Positions 19,701 through 26,145 of a DNA stretch of 64,000 nt are shown here, piece after piece. The notes under the pieces were generated by a model, which ran no database searches, was not told where the DNA came from, and saw only the letters and a program-made list of their open reading frames with translations. Made by a program: the position numbers and the translations under genes. Every line of letters starts with the position of its first letter. Position 1 is the first letter of the stretch. This DNA is from Nostoc sp. KVJ3 (GTDB taxonomy: Bacteria > Cyanobacteriota > Cyanobacteriia > Cyanobacteriales > Nostocaceae): contig NZ_WWFG01000013.1 in the NCBI RefSeq assembly GCF_026127265.1, positions 11,710 through 75,709 of the forward strand, read 5' to 3'.

Positions 19701-20039
19701 CTTGCTCATCTCTTGCAAAGCGATGAACTCAATGCGAATTTCTCTGTCACAATTTGGGTTTTAGAAGATTCAAAAGGAGAGTCAGCATCCAAGAGAAAGG
19801 CTAATTTGGAAGCAGAACTTACTGAAATTAAAAGCATGGGAGTTTCCACAAATGTGAGTGTTCAACCCTGGCATCAACGCTCTTACTTCCCTCATGCACG
19901 CGAAATGGAAGTCCACACCTCAAATGGTCAGAGATACAAAATTATGTTTGATAAAGGGATGGACTTTTTAGAGCTAAGAACAACTGGACTTTATTCCGTA
20001 ACAGAGCCGACCTATATCGTAATTAATAGGCAAAACTGA
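13731..20039 (+). CDS. Giant DEAD/DEAH helicase with DUF1998-type zinc module (DruE-like) and C-terminal PLD/MIT_C-like domain
   Basis: 2102 aa from the ATG at 13731 (ATGA overlap); an upstream ATG at 13719 adds four residues. Walker A ATGTGSGKTE is at about residue 112, DEAH (VVDEAHTYNG) at about 288, the helicase C lobe with STTLEMGVDIG and QRAGRAGRR at about 1115-1160. CxxC pairs (CINSEC, CDECC, CYQC, CAACG) lie in the insert. NVPGGAGYSKRI and CSCDTSCYDCLRTY (about 1690-1730) are the DUF1998/MrfA-like zinc module. The tail (RDRYLNEKGAKILAHLL; HAREMEVHTSNGQ; DKGMDFLE) resembles the MIT_C phospholipase D-like fold. Size and order fit Druantia DruE; here it follows three non-Druantia-named partners. 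Confidence 0.85.
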   Translation: MTKNSNYLDPIAAVEQPRQDFIRYLLTAYPLRDPHLRYGLKQQLEIPGTVWQHPYVEGSQPYRPADSVSALVNQGVLHPEMARMFIPSQRLLYQHQEKAVKVVIQQQQNVVVATGTGSGKTECFLIPMLDMLLKEEANLSIHGVRALILYPMNALVNDQVKRLRKLLCRQETTKIRFGFYTSRTETDKQKAEESLAEELQAYESSEVRELFTESEKASFNLSTRERLIDKAIGKILEIQAISRQDIWEKPPHILVTNYSMLEHMLIRPKERKEVFNASASTFKMLVVDEAHTYNGSTGSEVSMLIERLKVAVKQEKTGQIRCIATSASLGNASVDNQVLEFAEKFFGESFSQVIRGDRVTATERLGEPYALPSEFTNEEILEYLSILELPKLDDELSLWLDRLSGFIPTEQLQAAETQAERNVQKFLWYALKQHPIVHRLINLLSRKPQPWEQITQSTELWEVNLPFKPDGTIDDAETKIALARLLQLGALARESTDDLPLLPVRIHLLFRSLEGLYACINSECPGAVSDPNYLDKPHRYGRLYLNEKKTCDECCSPVLELGSCYQCGQAYAFTQLNSSSELTSLPRSNQGLRENKKIYTLTCGILDSVTEEEESGEEEQESSTPPEANTFIIRQRDDWIGMPSSEKFANKSSNPGEFSLAWHPPKDVKDLNGCYLPKCAACGTRPIRAQAINRFVAYTDEPLEAMVDSLFDLLPESQESQSSASKRKLLTFSDGRQDAAFFASDYQRNHTEIIYRQMIWQSFQDLNPDDSVVSVTQLINKLKQKFLEISIPHPDRDSRKNYLSYYHEDEESLENARDCQDSSEARAKELLLREFALPFNRRSTLEAYALFACHIELRDEQLIELVACEFSISNAEAKIFLTVLTDIIRRTGIVSIDGASRYFPETGGVEGVRPEMVDVQGKSKNYLFLEKLPDEAKRFKDSPSFLPKFKQTNNEVSKAQNRLGWYYLQLFDKQLPGKDKFIWLFRQLQDFRLLVAAKNGHQLNWTKLNIIKTQQDWYQCERCQQIIHVPGLSELQKSQTTLNVFVCPAFKCSGKLQPYNLEKIERVTNEHYQQHLITNRLPLPLRSQEHTAQLGVGELEKRENRFRRGQINLLSCSTTLEMGVDIGELQAVVLRNFPPHVSNYQQRAGRAGRRTDGVAITLMYGQRRPHDRFYFEQPEQLIAGSNQIPKLDANNFQIQQRHIRAELLAEFLKTKDKDKGAEKVTIADFFSLPLQNFGSKLNFTPPPTAIVSELQEWLHSDNAYSIAQVWINKLKISSTPLNILNQFIEVILVFQQEELADWNDLVSPLRDIRESIAAETDRPKRKGLEKRRDGIEAELEKIAKRRLHDELVQASVLPIYGFPIDVVRLLTGESNEFKSSQGKHRLERDRRLALGEYAPGQDIVVDDRVYQSVGILRPSDLEQKYYWVCKNCNNFEASNQEPIIEECSVCGWQPSPASAAKMKPYKVPKAFITDWSVTPKVTPYTKPQRQPTSQVFLAKPGENQEQLESSLYKLTVSKGGTLFLANQGSLGYGKGFNKEGFAICQNCGRDLSELVQKQRDANNVKGRSQKQAPSSKHQHPITGRDCSGSGYPLTHLGHEFRSDLLKIQFEPTKNLIPLFGGVVHYGDSAIVSSVADNPNQETDGIGFWLSLTYALLAAAAQVIDVPRTELDGLFIPLQNQLAEVVIYDNVPGGAGYSKRIADRFFEVLEKTWEIATSCSCDTSCYDCLRTYSNQPFHAELNRKLVAEFLRDLVVKPDPELQNFAPNTSRVKLAQMAVRLPALCRMASGVSAIYLPNLIDSLNLNNGSPLAWLKLLKDAVYSIQRSEIPLELILNQLPKPHTASSDSERNNLQLLQKHLQQWIDQGLLKLYETPVNDVPILCLSTQQQHRIALQLHRNSDNEIWEWFETRSFEGVETVFHHLQNLRSQARLVEVRELEDPNTKVIFPDRSWSNLTVQQLRQRLGIDRVLSGSGSVKIVYRDRYLNEKGAKILAHLLQSDELNANFSVTIWVLEDSKGESASKRKANLEAELTEIKSMGVSTNVSVQPWHQRSYFPHAREMEVHTSNGQRYKIMFDKGMDFLELRTTGLYSVTEPTYIVINRQN

Positions 20040-20066
20040 CCGTCTTGTGGCGTAGACATTAGGGAG

Positions 20067-20299
20067 ATGGTGAGACAGGAAGTGTCTGCGGCGATCACCT
20101 CTTTTCGGCAAGAGGTAGACGAGCGTCTGGGGGAATTCGCAGCCTGAGAGCAGAGGGTGAATCTCTTGGGCAGGAAGTTTCGCCAGACTATGAGAAAATT
20201 CGCTCACGCACCGTCGGCAGACTAAAGATGGGTCGGCAGTCGGCCGCGAGTAAAGCGATTGACGCATTTATTAGGGAATTGTCTAAGGGTGAGCGCTAA
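20067..20299 (+). pseudogene. Frameshifted copy of the 5793-6041 small ORF family
   Basis: An ATG frame at 20067 (MVRQEVSAAITSFRQEVDER...) stops at 20147, while the continuation EVSPDYEKIRSR...SKAIDAFIRELSKGER lies in another frame, ending at 20299. Together they match the order DERLG, DYxxIR, KAxDxFIxEL seen in the ORF at 5793-6041. One indel near 20135-20145 would restore the frame. It is either a decayed paralogue or a sequencing indel; the local sequence otherwise looks clean. Confidence 0.55.
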
Positions 20300-20711
20300 T
20301 AATAAAGCCCCCGGTACAATCCGGCGTAGATATAGCCAAGCTGACACCAGGGGCAAGATAGCCTGAAAGTATTTCTGTATATCCTTTTCAGTTATTAGTG
20401 TCTATCGAATTGTCTAGACATAGTTCGCGCTCATCTGCCCAAAGTCACCACAAGGTGGAACGAAAGAATAAGGGTTTTAGCCATATTCTTTCATACTACA
20501 AACTCAGATTTTGTACTACTTGCCCCTGGTAACAGGCTCGCTAGGTTTACCCCGAATAGATAGTAGACAGCACTGAAAGAGCAACATGAGTAAAGCATAC
20601 CCGACCACGGTCTAGCCCTTAACGGTATTGAGCTAAGATATGACCAAAAACCAGCAAGATTAGCTGAGATAAAGGGCATCTCTAACCGTATAGTTTAAAA
20701 AATGCTCATGT
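20300..20711. other. Intergenic region with inverted repeats between convergent blocks
   Basis: No gene seen. A 12-bp inverted pair ACCAGGGGCAAG (about 20335-20346) and CTTGCCCCTGGT (about 20519-20530) encloses ~170 bp. A perfect 9-bp hairpin GAAAGAATA / TATTCTTTC (20462-20470, 20484-20492) lies inside. The plus-strand helicase block and the minus-strand conflict block converge here, so these may be termination structures or the ends of a small decayed element. Confidence 0.4.
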
Positions 20712-21188
20712 TCACAGGTTCAACTCACATTGCTGTTGAATTAAATCACAAAGATATTTCCATTCTTCTGGATCTTTTTTGCTTGTTAAATATTTAATTA
20801 GTTTTTGAAGTCTTCCTTCTTTAGCAGCTAAGTGTTTTGCCAAATAACGCATTTTATCCTTTTGAGTTTCACCTCTAAGAGACTCATAAGAAACATCAGC
20901 AATTGCTAAATCTTGACAAATATCTTCAAAGTCTCCAGGGGAATTGTATAAGTTTAACCAATTTCGCAATATGCTGGGATTGTCTTTTAAAAGATTGATA
21001 TATTTTTGATAATCTTGTTTAATAATAGGTTGTTTTGTAATTTTTGAAGACAAAGCTTTCTGTTGATTTTCAACCAATGTAGGCTGAAATTTAACTAGTA
21101 ACAAATCTCCATTTTCAGCAATTTTAATAGCAAAGTTATGTAAATTATTAAGGTCGATTGTACCAATTTTCTCAAAATTTTCCAACAC
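20712..21188 (-). CDS. Effector-associated (death-like) domain protein
   Basis: 158 aa from a GTG at 21188 with AAAGGA five bases upstream. The first ~65 residues are unassigned. Residues ~75-155 (NPSILRNWLNLYNSPGDFEDICQDL...DVSYESLRGETQKDKMRYLAKHL, split here) follow the pattern of bacterial effector-associated domains, small helical death-like modules that mediate homotypic assembly in conflict systems. The same pattern appears in the ORF at 24345-24704. It is probably co-transcribed with the 73-aa ORF 40 bp upstream and the peptidase. Role: adaptor that docks an effector; inferred from the family. Confidence 0.6.
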   Translation of the reverse strand: MLENFEKIGTIDLNNLHNFAIKIAENGDLLLVKFQPTLVENQQKALSSKITKQPIIKQDYQKYINLLKDNPSILRNWLNLYNSPGDFEDICQDLAIADVSYESLRGETQKDKMRYLAKHLAAKEGRLQKLIKYLTSKKDPEEWKYLCDLIQQQCELNL

Positions 21189-21228
21189 GACATCCTTTCT
21201 ACAGTTATTAAATAATTAAAAAAATTAA

Positions 21229-21450
21229 TCAACCTTCATTTTTATCAGGATCGATTAGACTATCATATAAATTTATAAATTCCTCTTGTTCTTGTGGACT
21301 CAAGCTTTGAAAATATTCATCATTTAGTTTACCCTTACGACGTTTGGGTTTTTGTCCAAAACTTTTTGAGGTTCCAAAACGACCAAGGGATATAGTATCT
21401 TCGTCATCTGAAGGTTCATCATCTAATGGCTGACGTGGATCTCTAATCAT
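21229..21450 (-). CDS. Small charged protein of the conflict block
   Basis: 73 aa, ATG at 21450. It has an acidic N-terminus (DDEPSDDEDT), a basic centre (KPKRRKGK) and an acidic helix (SPQEQEEFINLYDSLIDPDK). No domain recognised and no membrane segment. It lies 41 bp upstream of the effector-associated-domain gene and 225 bp downstream of the peptidase gene, so probably in one transcript. A regulatory or inhibitor peptide is possible. Confidence 0.5.
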   Translation of the reverse strand: MIRDPRQPLDDEPSDDEDTISLGRFGTSKSFGQKPKRRKGKLNDEYFQSLSPQEQEEFINLYDSLIDPDKNEG

Positions 21451-21675
21451 AACTGTAAGGTTATTATCTCAATATGACCTTTATAAGTAACTAAATTATA
21501 CTTTAAATTTTAACCGTAGTCTCAGACTAAGCTGAATAGTGTGCAGACTTTCAATGTCCATAAGTAAGTCGGTGGGAAAAAATCAAACTATGTGAAGAAA
21601 ATTTAACTAGCCTATAACTCTCTTCCCTCCTGCCTTATCCCAACTACAAATATTTACGCCGACCTACTTATACCT

Positions 21676-24126
21676 TTACCATCCCAACTCTTTGTAGATA
21701 ACTGCATTGACAGGACATTCGGGATGGAGACAATTTCGATGACACTGCAAACGCTTTTGCTCCGTTCTAATTTTTTCACGATGTTTACGTAGAACAGCAT
21801 GGATTCGCCTTAAACGTCTATCCGCTCTAGCATCATCTTTCTCGGACTCTAGTAAGGCATACTCTAATTCTTTTGCTTCTAATCCAATTTTTACTTGATT
21901 GTCGTTTTCAATGATACCAAGATTGATATCAGTAGCTTTAAGCATAGCCTGTACTGCACATTTTGACCCACAACTTTTACCAAAATACCCTTGGATTAGA
22001 TTGAAATAGTCATATCCTTCTTCGTAAGTTGAAGGACGAAAGGGCTTGAACTTCTTAAAATACTCACTTTTCCCAGAATTAGATAAAACTTCTAAAAAGT
22101 CGTCACGGTTAAAGAGAAAGTCCTTACGCTGATAAACAATGTGACCTGTAGAGCCGGAAAGTTGTGGTAGTAATGCTAATTCAATCCATGCGGAAAAACC
22201 TTCATTAACTCTAATAGCACTATCATTAATTGCTTCAATAGCAACTTGATATTTTTCATATATCAAACGGGGATAAGGATATTTTAAGTAAACTGTATCT
22301 ATGCTACGAAGTAAGCCATGACGATAAAGAATAGCTATTTGTTTTCCAAGCTGTGTTTGATTAAAGAAAAAACCATGACCATACTTTTCATGTATAATTA
22401 AAGCAGCAATATACTGTTTCTTTAAATTTTTATCTTGTTCATTACACTCTGGAGTATACAAAAAATTGTTAGCAAAATTATCTTCATAATCTGGATGTTT
22501 CCTAGTTAAATGTTCTGCTAATTTTTCATCATAAGGAATACAGCATCCAAGTTGAGGAGAATAAGTAGGAAAAACCCAATTTAATAACTTTTTAATTAAA
22601 GGTTCATATCTGTGAATTTCTTGTCGAGATGCCTGAACGACTTCTAAGGGATCATCTGCATTTTCTGGCGGGTAAAGTATTTGTATATACTGTTCAGCAG
22701 TTAACAAACGAAAAGAAATATTCTGGATAGTTTCTGCATCAAACTCTTGCCTAATATGTGCTAATTTCTCATGAATCTCTCTCATAAGAGGAGTAACAAT
22801 TGTTCGAGTAATTTTGTTAATGCTTTCTTGAATTGAAGGACGAATATGAATCAGACGAGAAATGGATTGTCCAGTTTCAGCTAGTGCTACTTCTATTTGC
22901 CAATCTCCTTCATCTAATGCTTGTAATTGCCAGTTATACTTTTCATTTGTATCTTCATTTTCAACTTTGACATGAGGCAAAGGTGGATTTAGAGCTAACT
23001 GCAATGGTAATTTTTGACTATCCTTGGCAATAATTGCACGTCTAATCAAAGCTTGAACTTCAAATGAAGCTCCTGTTTCGACTTCAAAAGTTTCAGATAA
23101 TTCCCTATTTTGGTTGAAGATAACTAAATCTATCTCGGCATCTGGAAGACAATTAAAACTCGAAACTGAATCAAAAAAAATAGTCTTTTTGTTTTGATAT
23201 TGCAGAAAATCGATTGTTAAATTTAACTTATGATAACCAAGTCTTTGAGGGCAAATATCCCATTGTAAAAAAAAATCTTCATTGGGAGGAATAGAGCGTA
23301 TATTTTTAACTGATTCATCAATCAAGGCTCCATTATCAGACTCTAAATAACACTCAATATAATCAAGCCTTGTTCGATGTGAATTACGCAGCTTAAGAGA
23401 AAATTGTGTTTTCTGCTTATATAAAACTCTAGAAGGAACTTTAGCCTCATAACAATCTATTAAATTATTCCGCGTCAGCCAGTTAAAAATATTTAACATT
23501 AGCTGTCTATTATCAGATTTATTAATATCATTATCAGAGAAAAAAACACAATCTCCAATAACTACTATGCGAGTATAATTATACTCAACAGATGCTAAAA
23601 AAGGTTGGTAAGTATCAGGAAGTTTAGCAATAATATATGGTGATTCATTTAATATTTTTATATACGCTGGTCTATTGATTTCTAAATTACTAATACCTGT
23701 ACTGATATAATGGCTTTCAAAATTAAAGACTGTCTTCTGCGGATGATTTAACATCTCCTTAATTATTAGCCCGAATGGTTCTAAAAGCCTATTAATACTT
23801 TTGCTATTTTGTCTATTTTGTATTTTAAGTGACTCGTGACTATGAGCAATTAGCAATGATTTTCCCTGAGATACAAAGTCATTAATTGCATCTAACTCCT
23901 CTTCAGTAAACCCCTGGGTAGGTGCAGCTAATACTAAAACATCATAATAAGGAAGTGCTTTTTTAAAAAATTTCCCCCTTGCTGGGTAAATATTTACATT
24001 AAACCCTAAATTTTTTAAATTAGTTAGTAATTCTTTATAAGAATATCTTTTTACTTTATTTTCATTGTCTGGCACCGATTTCAGCAGCAGTTCTGCATGA
24101 GACTCATCAAACAGAATATTTATCAC
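21676..24126 (-). CDS. Predicted HExxxH metallopeptidase with N-terminal GldG/GATase-like domain
   Basis: 816 aa from a GTG at 24126 with GAGG upstream. Residues ~1-220 (INILFDESHAE; YDVLVLAAPTQGFTEEELDAI; VVIGDCVFFSDN) look like the DUF4350/GldG amidotransferase-like fold. Residues ~230-440 resemble CARDB/Ig-like beta domains. The C-terminal third contains HEKYGHGFF (about 577) and EGFSAWIE (about 639), which fit an HExxxH zinc site with a downstream glutamate ligand. The tail is Cys-rich (CHRNCLHPECP). No signal peptide, so probably cytoplasmic. It lies between two effector-associated-domain ORFs, suggesting a recruited toxic effector; substrate unknown. Confidence 0.65.
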   Translation of the reverse strand: MINILFDESHAELLLKSVPDNENKVKRYSYKELLTNLKNLGFNVNIYPARGKFFKKALPYYDVLVLAAPTQGFTEEELDAINDFVSQGKSLLIAHSHESLKIQNRQNSKSINRLLEPFGLIIKEMLNHPQKTVFNFESHYISTGISNLEINRPAYIKILNESPYIIAKLPDTYQPFLASVEYNYTRIVVIGDCVFFSDNDINKSDNRQLMLNIFNWLTRNNLIDCYEAKVPSRVLYKQKTQFSLKLRNSHRTRLDYIECYLESDNGALIDESVKNIRSIPPNEDFFLQWDICPQRLGYHKLNLTIDFLQYQNKKTIFFDSVSSFNCLPDAEIDLVIFNQNRELSETFEVETGASFEVQALIRRAIIAKDSQKLPLQLALNPPLPHVKVENEDTNEKYNWQLQALDEGDWQIEVALAETGQSISRLIHIRPSIQESINKITRTIVTPLMREIHEKLAHIRQEFDAETIQNISFRLLTAEQYIQILYPPENADDPLEVVQASRQEIHRYEPLIKKLLNWVFPTYSPQLGCCIPYDEKLAEHLTRKHPDYEDNFANNFLYTPECNEQDKNLKKQYIAALIIHEKYGHGFFFNQTQLGKQIAILYRHGLLRSIDTVYLKYPYPRLIYEKYQVAIEAINDSAIRVNEGFSAWIELALLPQLSGSTGHIVYQRKDFLFNRDDFLEVLSNSGKSEYFKKFKPFRPSTYEEGYDYFNLIQGYFGKSCGSKCAVQAMLKATDINLGIIENDNQVKIGLEAKELEYALLESEKDDARADRRLRRIHAVLRKHREKIRTEQKRLQCHRNCLHPECPVNAVIYKELGW

Positions 24127-24344
24127 TATAACCTCATTACTATTGCAACTAAATTTTAATCGTGGCTAGCAATTCTATCATACGTTGATAGTATTTTCAT
24201 ATTTTTTATATTGATTAATATAAAAATTAAGAGCAACCATAACATGACTCTTGTGTATGAGACAGAAACAACTGATTGCTCATTGGAAGTTATTATGGGA
24301 AACTGTAGCAAGGTATCAAGCTGCTAATGGGATAGTCTGTTAAA

Positions 24345-24704
24345 TCATTCTACATATGAGTTGCGTGAAATTTCTTTTATAAGACCTTCCAAGCTTTCAG
24401 AATCATTATTTTTTAAGTGTTCAAATAGTCTTTTGAGTCTCGAATCGCGACCAGCTAGATAACCCGCCAAAGCACGAGCCTTACCCAAACCCATACCTTC
24501 AAGTGAATCATAATCAACACCGATACATGTCAAATTTTGGCAGAGATTTTTGAAATCTTCCATGTCCCGGTAATAATTTCGCAGCCATTCTCTAAGTATT
24601 CCTGGGTTTCTTCTTAAATATTCAATATATCTAACATAAGAATTAATTTCATTATTATTTTTTATGTTGAGCGGTAAATCTGCTATATTGCTCAATTTAC
24701 GCAA
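24345..24704 (-). CDS. Effector-associated-domain ORF, probably the C-terminal part of the upstream hydrolase via -1 frameshift
   Basis: 119 aa counted from a TTG at 24704. There is no ATG and no convincing ribosome-binding site, while the frame stays open upstream into the end of the hydrolase gene. The domain (NPGILREWLRNYYRDMEDF, then NLTCIGVDYDSLEGMGLGK, then SRLKRLFEHL) matches the effector-associated/death-like pattern also seen at 20712-21188. Either translation begins at TTG, or ribosomes shift from the hydrolase frame at 24761-24767, giving a fusion of about 430 aa. A base error splitting a natural fusion gene is the third option. Confidence 0.6.
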   Translation of the reverse strand: MRKLSNIADLPLNIKNNNEINSYVRYIEYLRRNPGILREWLRNYYRDMEDFKNLCQNLTCIGVDYDSLEGMGLGKARALAGYLAGRDSRLKRLFEHLKNNDSESLEGLIKEISRNSYVE

Positions 24705-24719
24705 TTCTTTGATAGTACG

Positions 24720-24767
24720 CCCCTCTGAATCTGTACCATTGGAATTCAGAGGGGCTACTGAGGGTTT
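24720..24767 (-). promoter_or_regulatory. Candidate -1 programmed frameshift element (AAACCCT + 6 nt + 11-bp hairpin)
   Basis: On the minus strand, the last codons of the hydrolase read GAA AAC CCT CAG TAG. This contains the heptamer A AAC CCT in the X XXY YYZ phase (24761-24767). Six bases later begins a perfect 11-bp stem, CCCCTCTGAAT (24720-24730 plus-strand coordinates) with ATTCAGAGGGG (24744-24754), loop 13 nt. The -1 frame leads without a stop into the effector-associated domain. CCC as the second triplet is not the usual efficient choice, so activity is uncertain. Confidence 0.45.
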
Positions 24768-25633
24768 TCGACTTCACCATTATAGAAATTAGATGCCTGT
24801 GGATTATTTAAAGGCACAAGCTCAGAGTCATTTTGTTTAAGAGAAAGAGGAGGGAGAAACAGGTATTTATTTAAACGCTCCGTAATAAAACGTTTAACAC
24901 GGCGATAGATGAGATCATCAGATGAATTGGGGCGACAGATAGAAAGATGGTCGCAGTCTACTGGAATAGGAATAACATTTTTAATACCAGGATCTGCACT
25001 AGTTTCATTAACAACCATAATCCCACTGGTTTTTAATTTTTCACAGTAAACTTCTATACTAATTTGACTAAGAATATCATGATTACGATAAACATTATTG
25101 AGTTCACGTAAGCGTGCATGGTGAGCCTCTAACTCCTCAACACTGATGGAAGGAAGAAGAAAACCGCCGATATATTTGACCCAATTAGCGAGGTCAGAAC
25201 CAGAATGGGGAGTGGATAAAAAGACAATACCTTTAGTTTGTTCTACAATCTTTTTCCATTTAGGATCGCCAAAATCGAGAGCATGGCGAAGCATTTGTTT
25301 AACCAAGAGACCACCCATACTATGAGTGATAAACAGCAGGGGGCGTGAGCCAATGTCATAGCTATCAAGAATAGCTAACGAATTGGTGGCACGATCTACA
25401 AGGGGCATAGTAGAACCTTTCCACTTAAAAGGTTCTACGTCATAGCCCAACGACCAAATACCTAAATCTGGGAAATCAGATCCCAGCCAGGAAGGCCAAA
25501 AATTGTCATCGTTGCCTTTGCCTTGAGGATGCCAAGTACCGCGAGGGTTGCCACCTAACCCATGAACAAAAATTACATCGCCAATACGGGATAAATTATC
25601 ACAACCAGAGATTTTCAATAAATCGTTTGGCAT
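24755..25633 (-). CDS. Alpha/beta-hydrolase (PGAP1/SERAC1-like esterase), possible conflict effector
   Basis: 292 aa from ATG at 25633; a TTG two codons upstream is possible. The oxyanion-hole motif FVHGLGGNPRGTW, the nucleophile elbow ITHSMGGLLVKQ (GxSxG-like HSMGG) and a C-terminal histidine in VDCDHLSICRP are placed as in PGAP1/SERAC1-type lipases or esterases. Such hydrolases occur as effector or partner domains in STAND- and effector-associated-domain systems. The coding end is embedded in a frameshift-like structure that could add a death-like domain. It is the first gene of the minus-strand block. Confidence 0.8.
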   Translation of the reverse strand: MPNDLLKISGCDNLSRIGDVIFVHGLGGNPRGTWHPQGKGNDDNFWPSWLGSDFPDLGIWSLGYDVEPFKWKGSTMPLVDRATNSLAILDSYDIGSRPLLFITHSMGGLLVKQMLRHALDFGDPKWKKIVEQTKGIVFLSTPHSGSDLANWVKYIGGFLLPSISVEELEAHHARLRELNNVYRNHDILSQISIEVYCEKLKTSGIMVVNETSADPGIKNVIPIPVDCDHLSICRPNSSDDLIYRRVKRFITERLNKYLFLPPLSLKQNDSELVPLNNPQASNFYNGEVENPQ

Positions 25634-26145
25634 AACCAAGGCTAGAAATAAGAACTGAAAAGCTGAAATATAGGATTAATCTACAAAATTCCTCATTTTT
25701 AGGGATTTGTTGAGAACCTACTGCTGATGTTATCAAAATAACACCAATTATGAAATGAGAGAACTGGATTTTTCTCTACGCCCTAAATCCTGCCCTAAAC
25801 CTTAAGCCTCCCCCTCGGTGTATCGATATTGTTCACCTTTTAATTGTAAATTTTGAATCCTCAGCCTTTCAAGCGCAAGTTTGTTTAGCTGTAAATATTG
25901 ATCTAATAATCAAGCCCTCGGTGAATCACCTGGGGCATTCTGTCTGCTGAAGTGTGTCTGTCTGGAAATATGTCACCTCTGTCCATTGCTGTGTAAGGAT
26001 TTTGTCTAGTCCTATTCGTTCTGCCCTTCTGTTTGATTAGAGATAATTTCGATTGATTGCAGCAGTGATGAATCCTGAAGCTTTGATAATCCTTTGGATT
26101 TTCCCAAAATCTCCATTGTGTGAAGTGAGCAGCAAAAGCATAAAT
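25634..26145. other. About 510-bp intergenic region
   Basis: No gene supported. It separates two minus-strand blocks and should contain the promoter of the hydrolase gene. Small features only: two CCCTCGGTG copies (near 25811 and 25915) and a GGTGAATCACC palindrome (near 25921). No clear terminator for the upstream backbone operon was found. Confidence 0.4.

Noticed and set aside
6190..20039. Calling the helicase block DISARM or Druantia outright
   Set aside because: No DrmMI/DrmMII methyltransferase, no separate DrmB or DrmC, and no recognisable DruA or DruH; only the helicase architectures match.
20300..20711. Retron or other structured RNA gene between the convergent blocks
   Set aside because: Some inverted repeats exist, but there is no reverse transcriptase nearby and no recognisable RNA family pattern.
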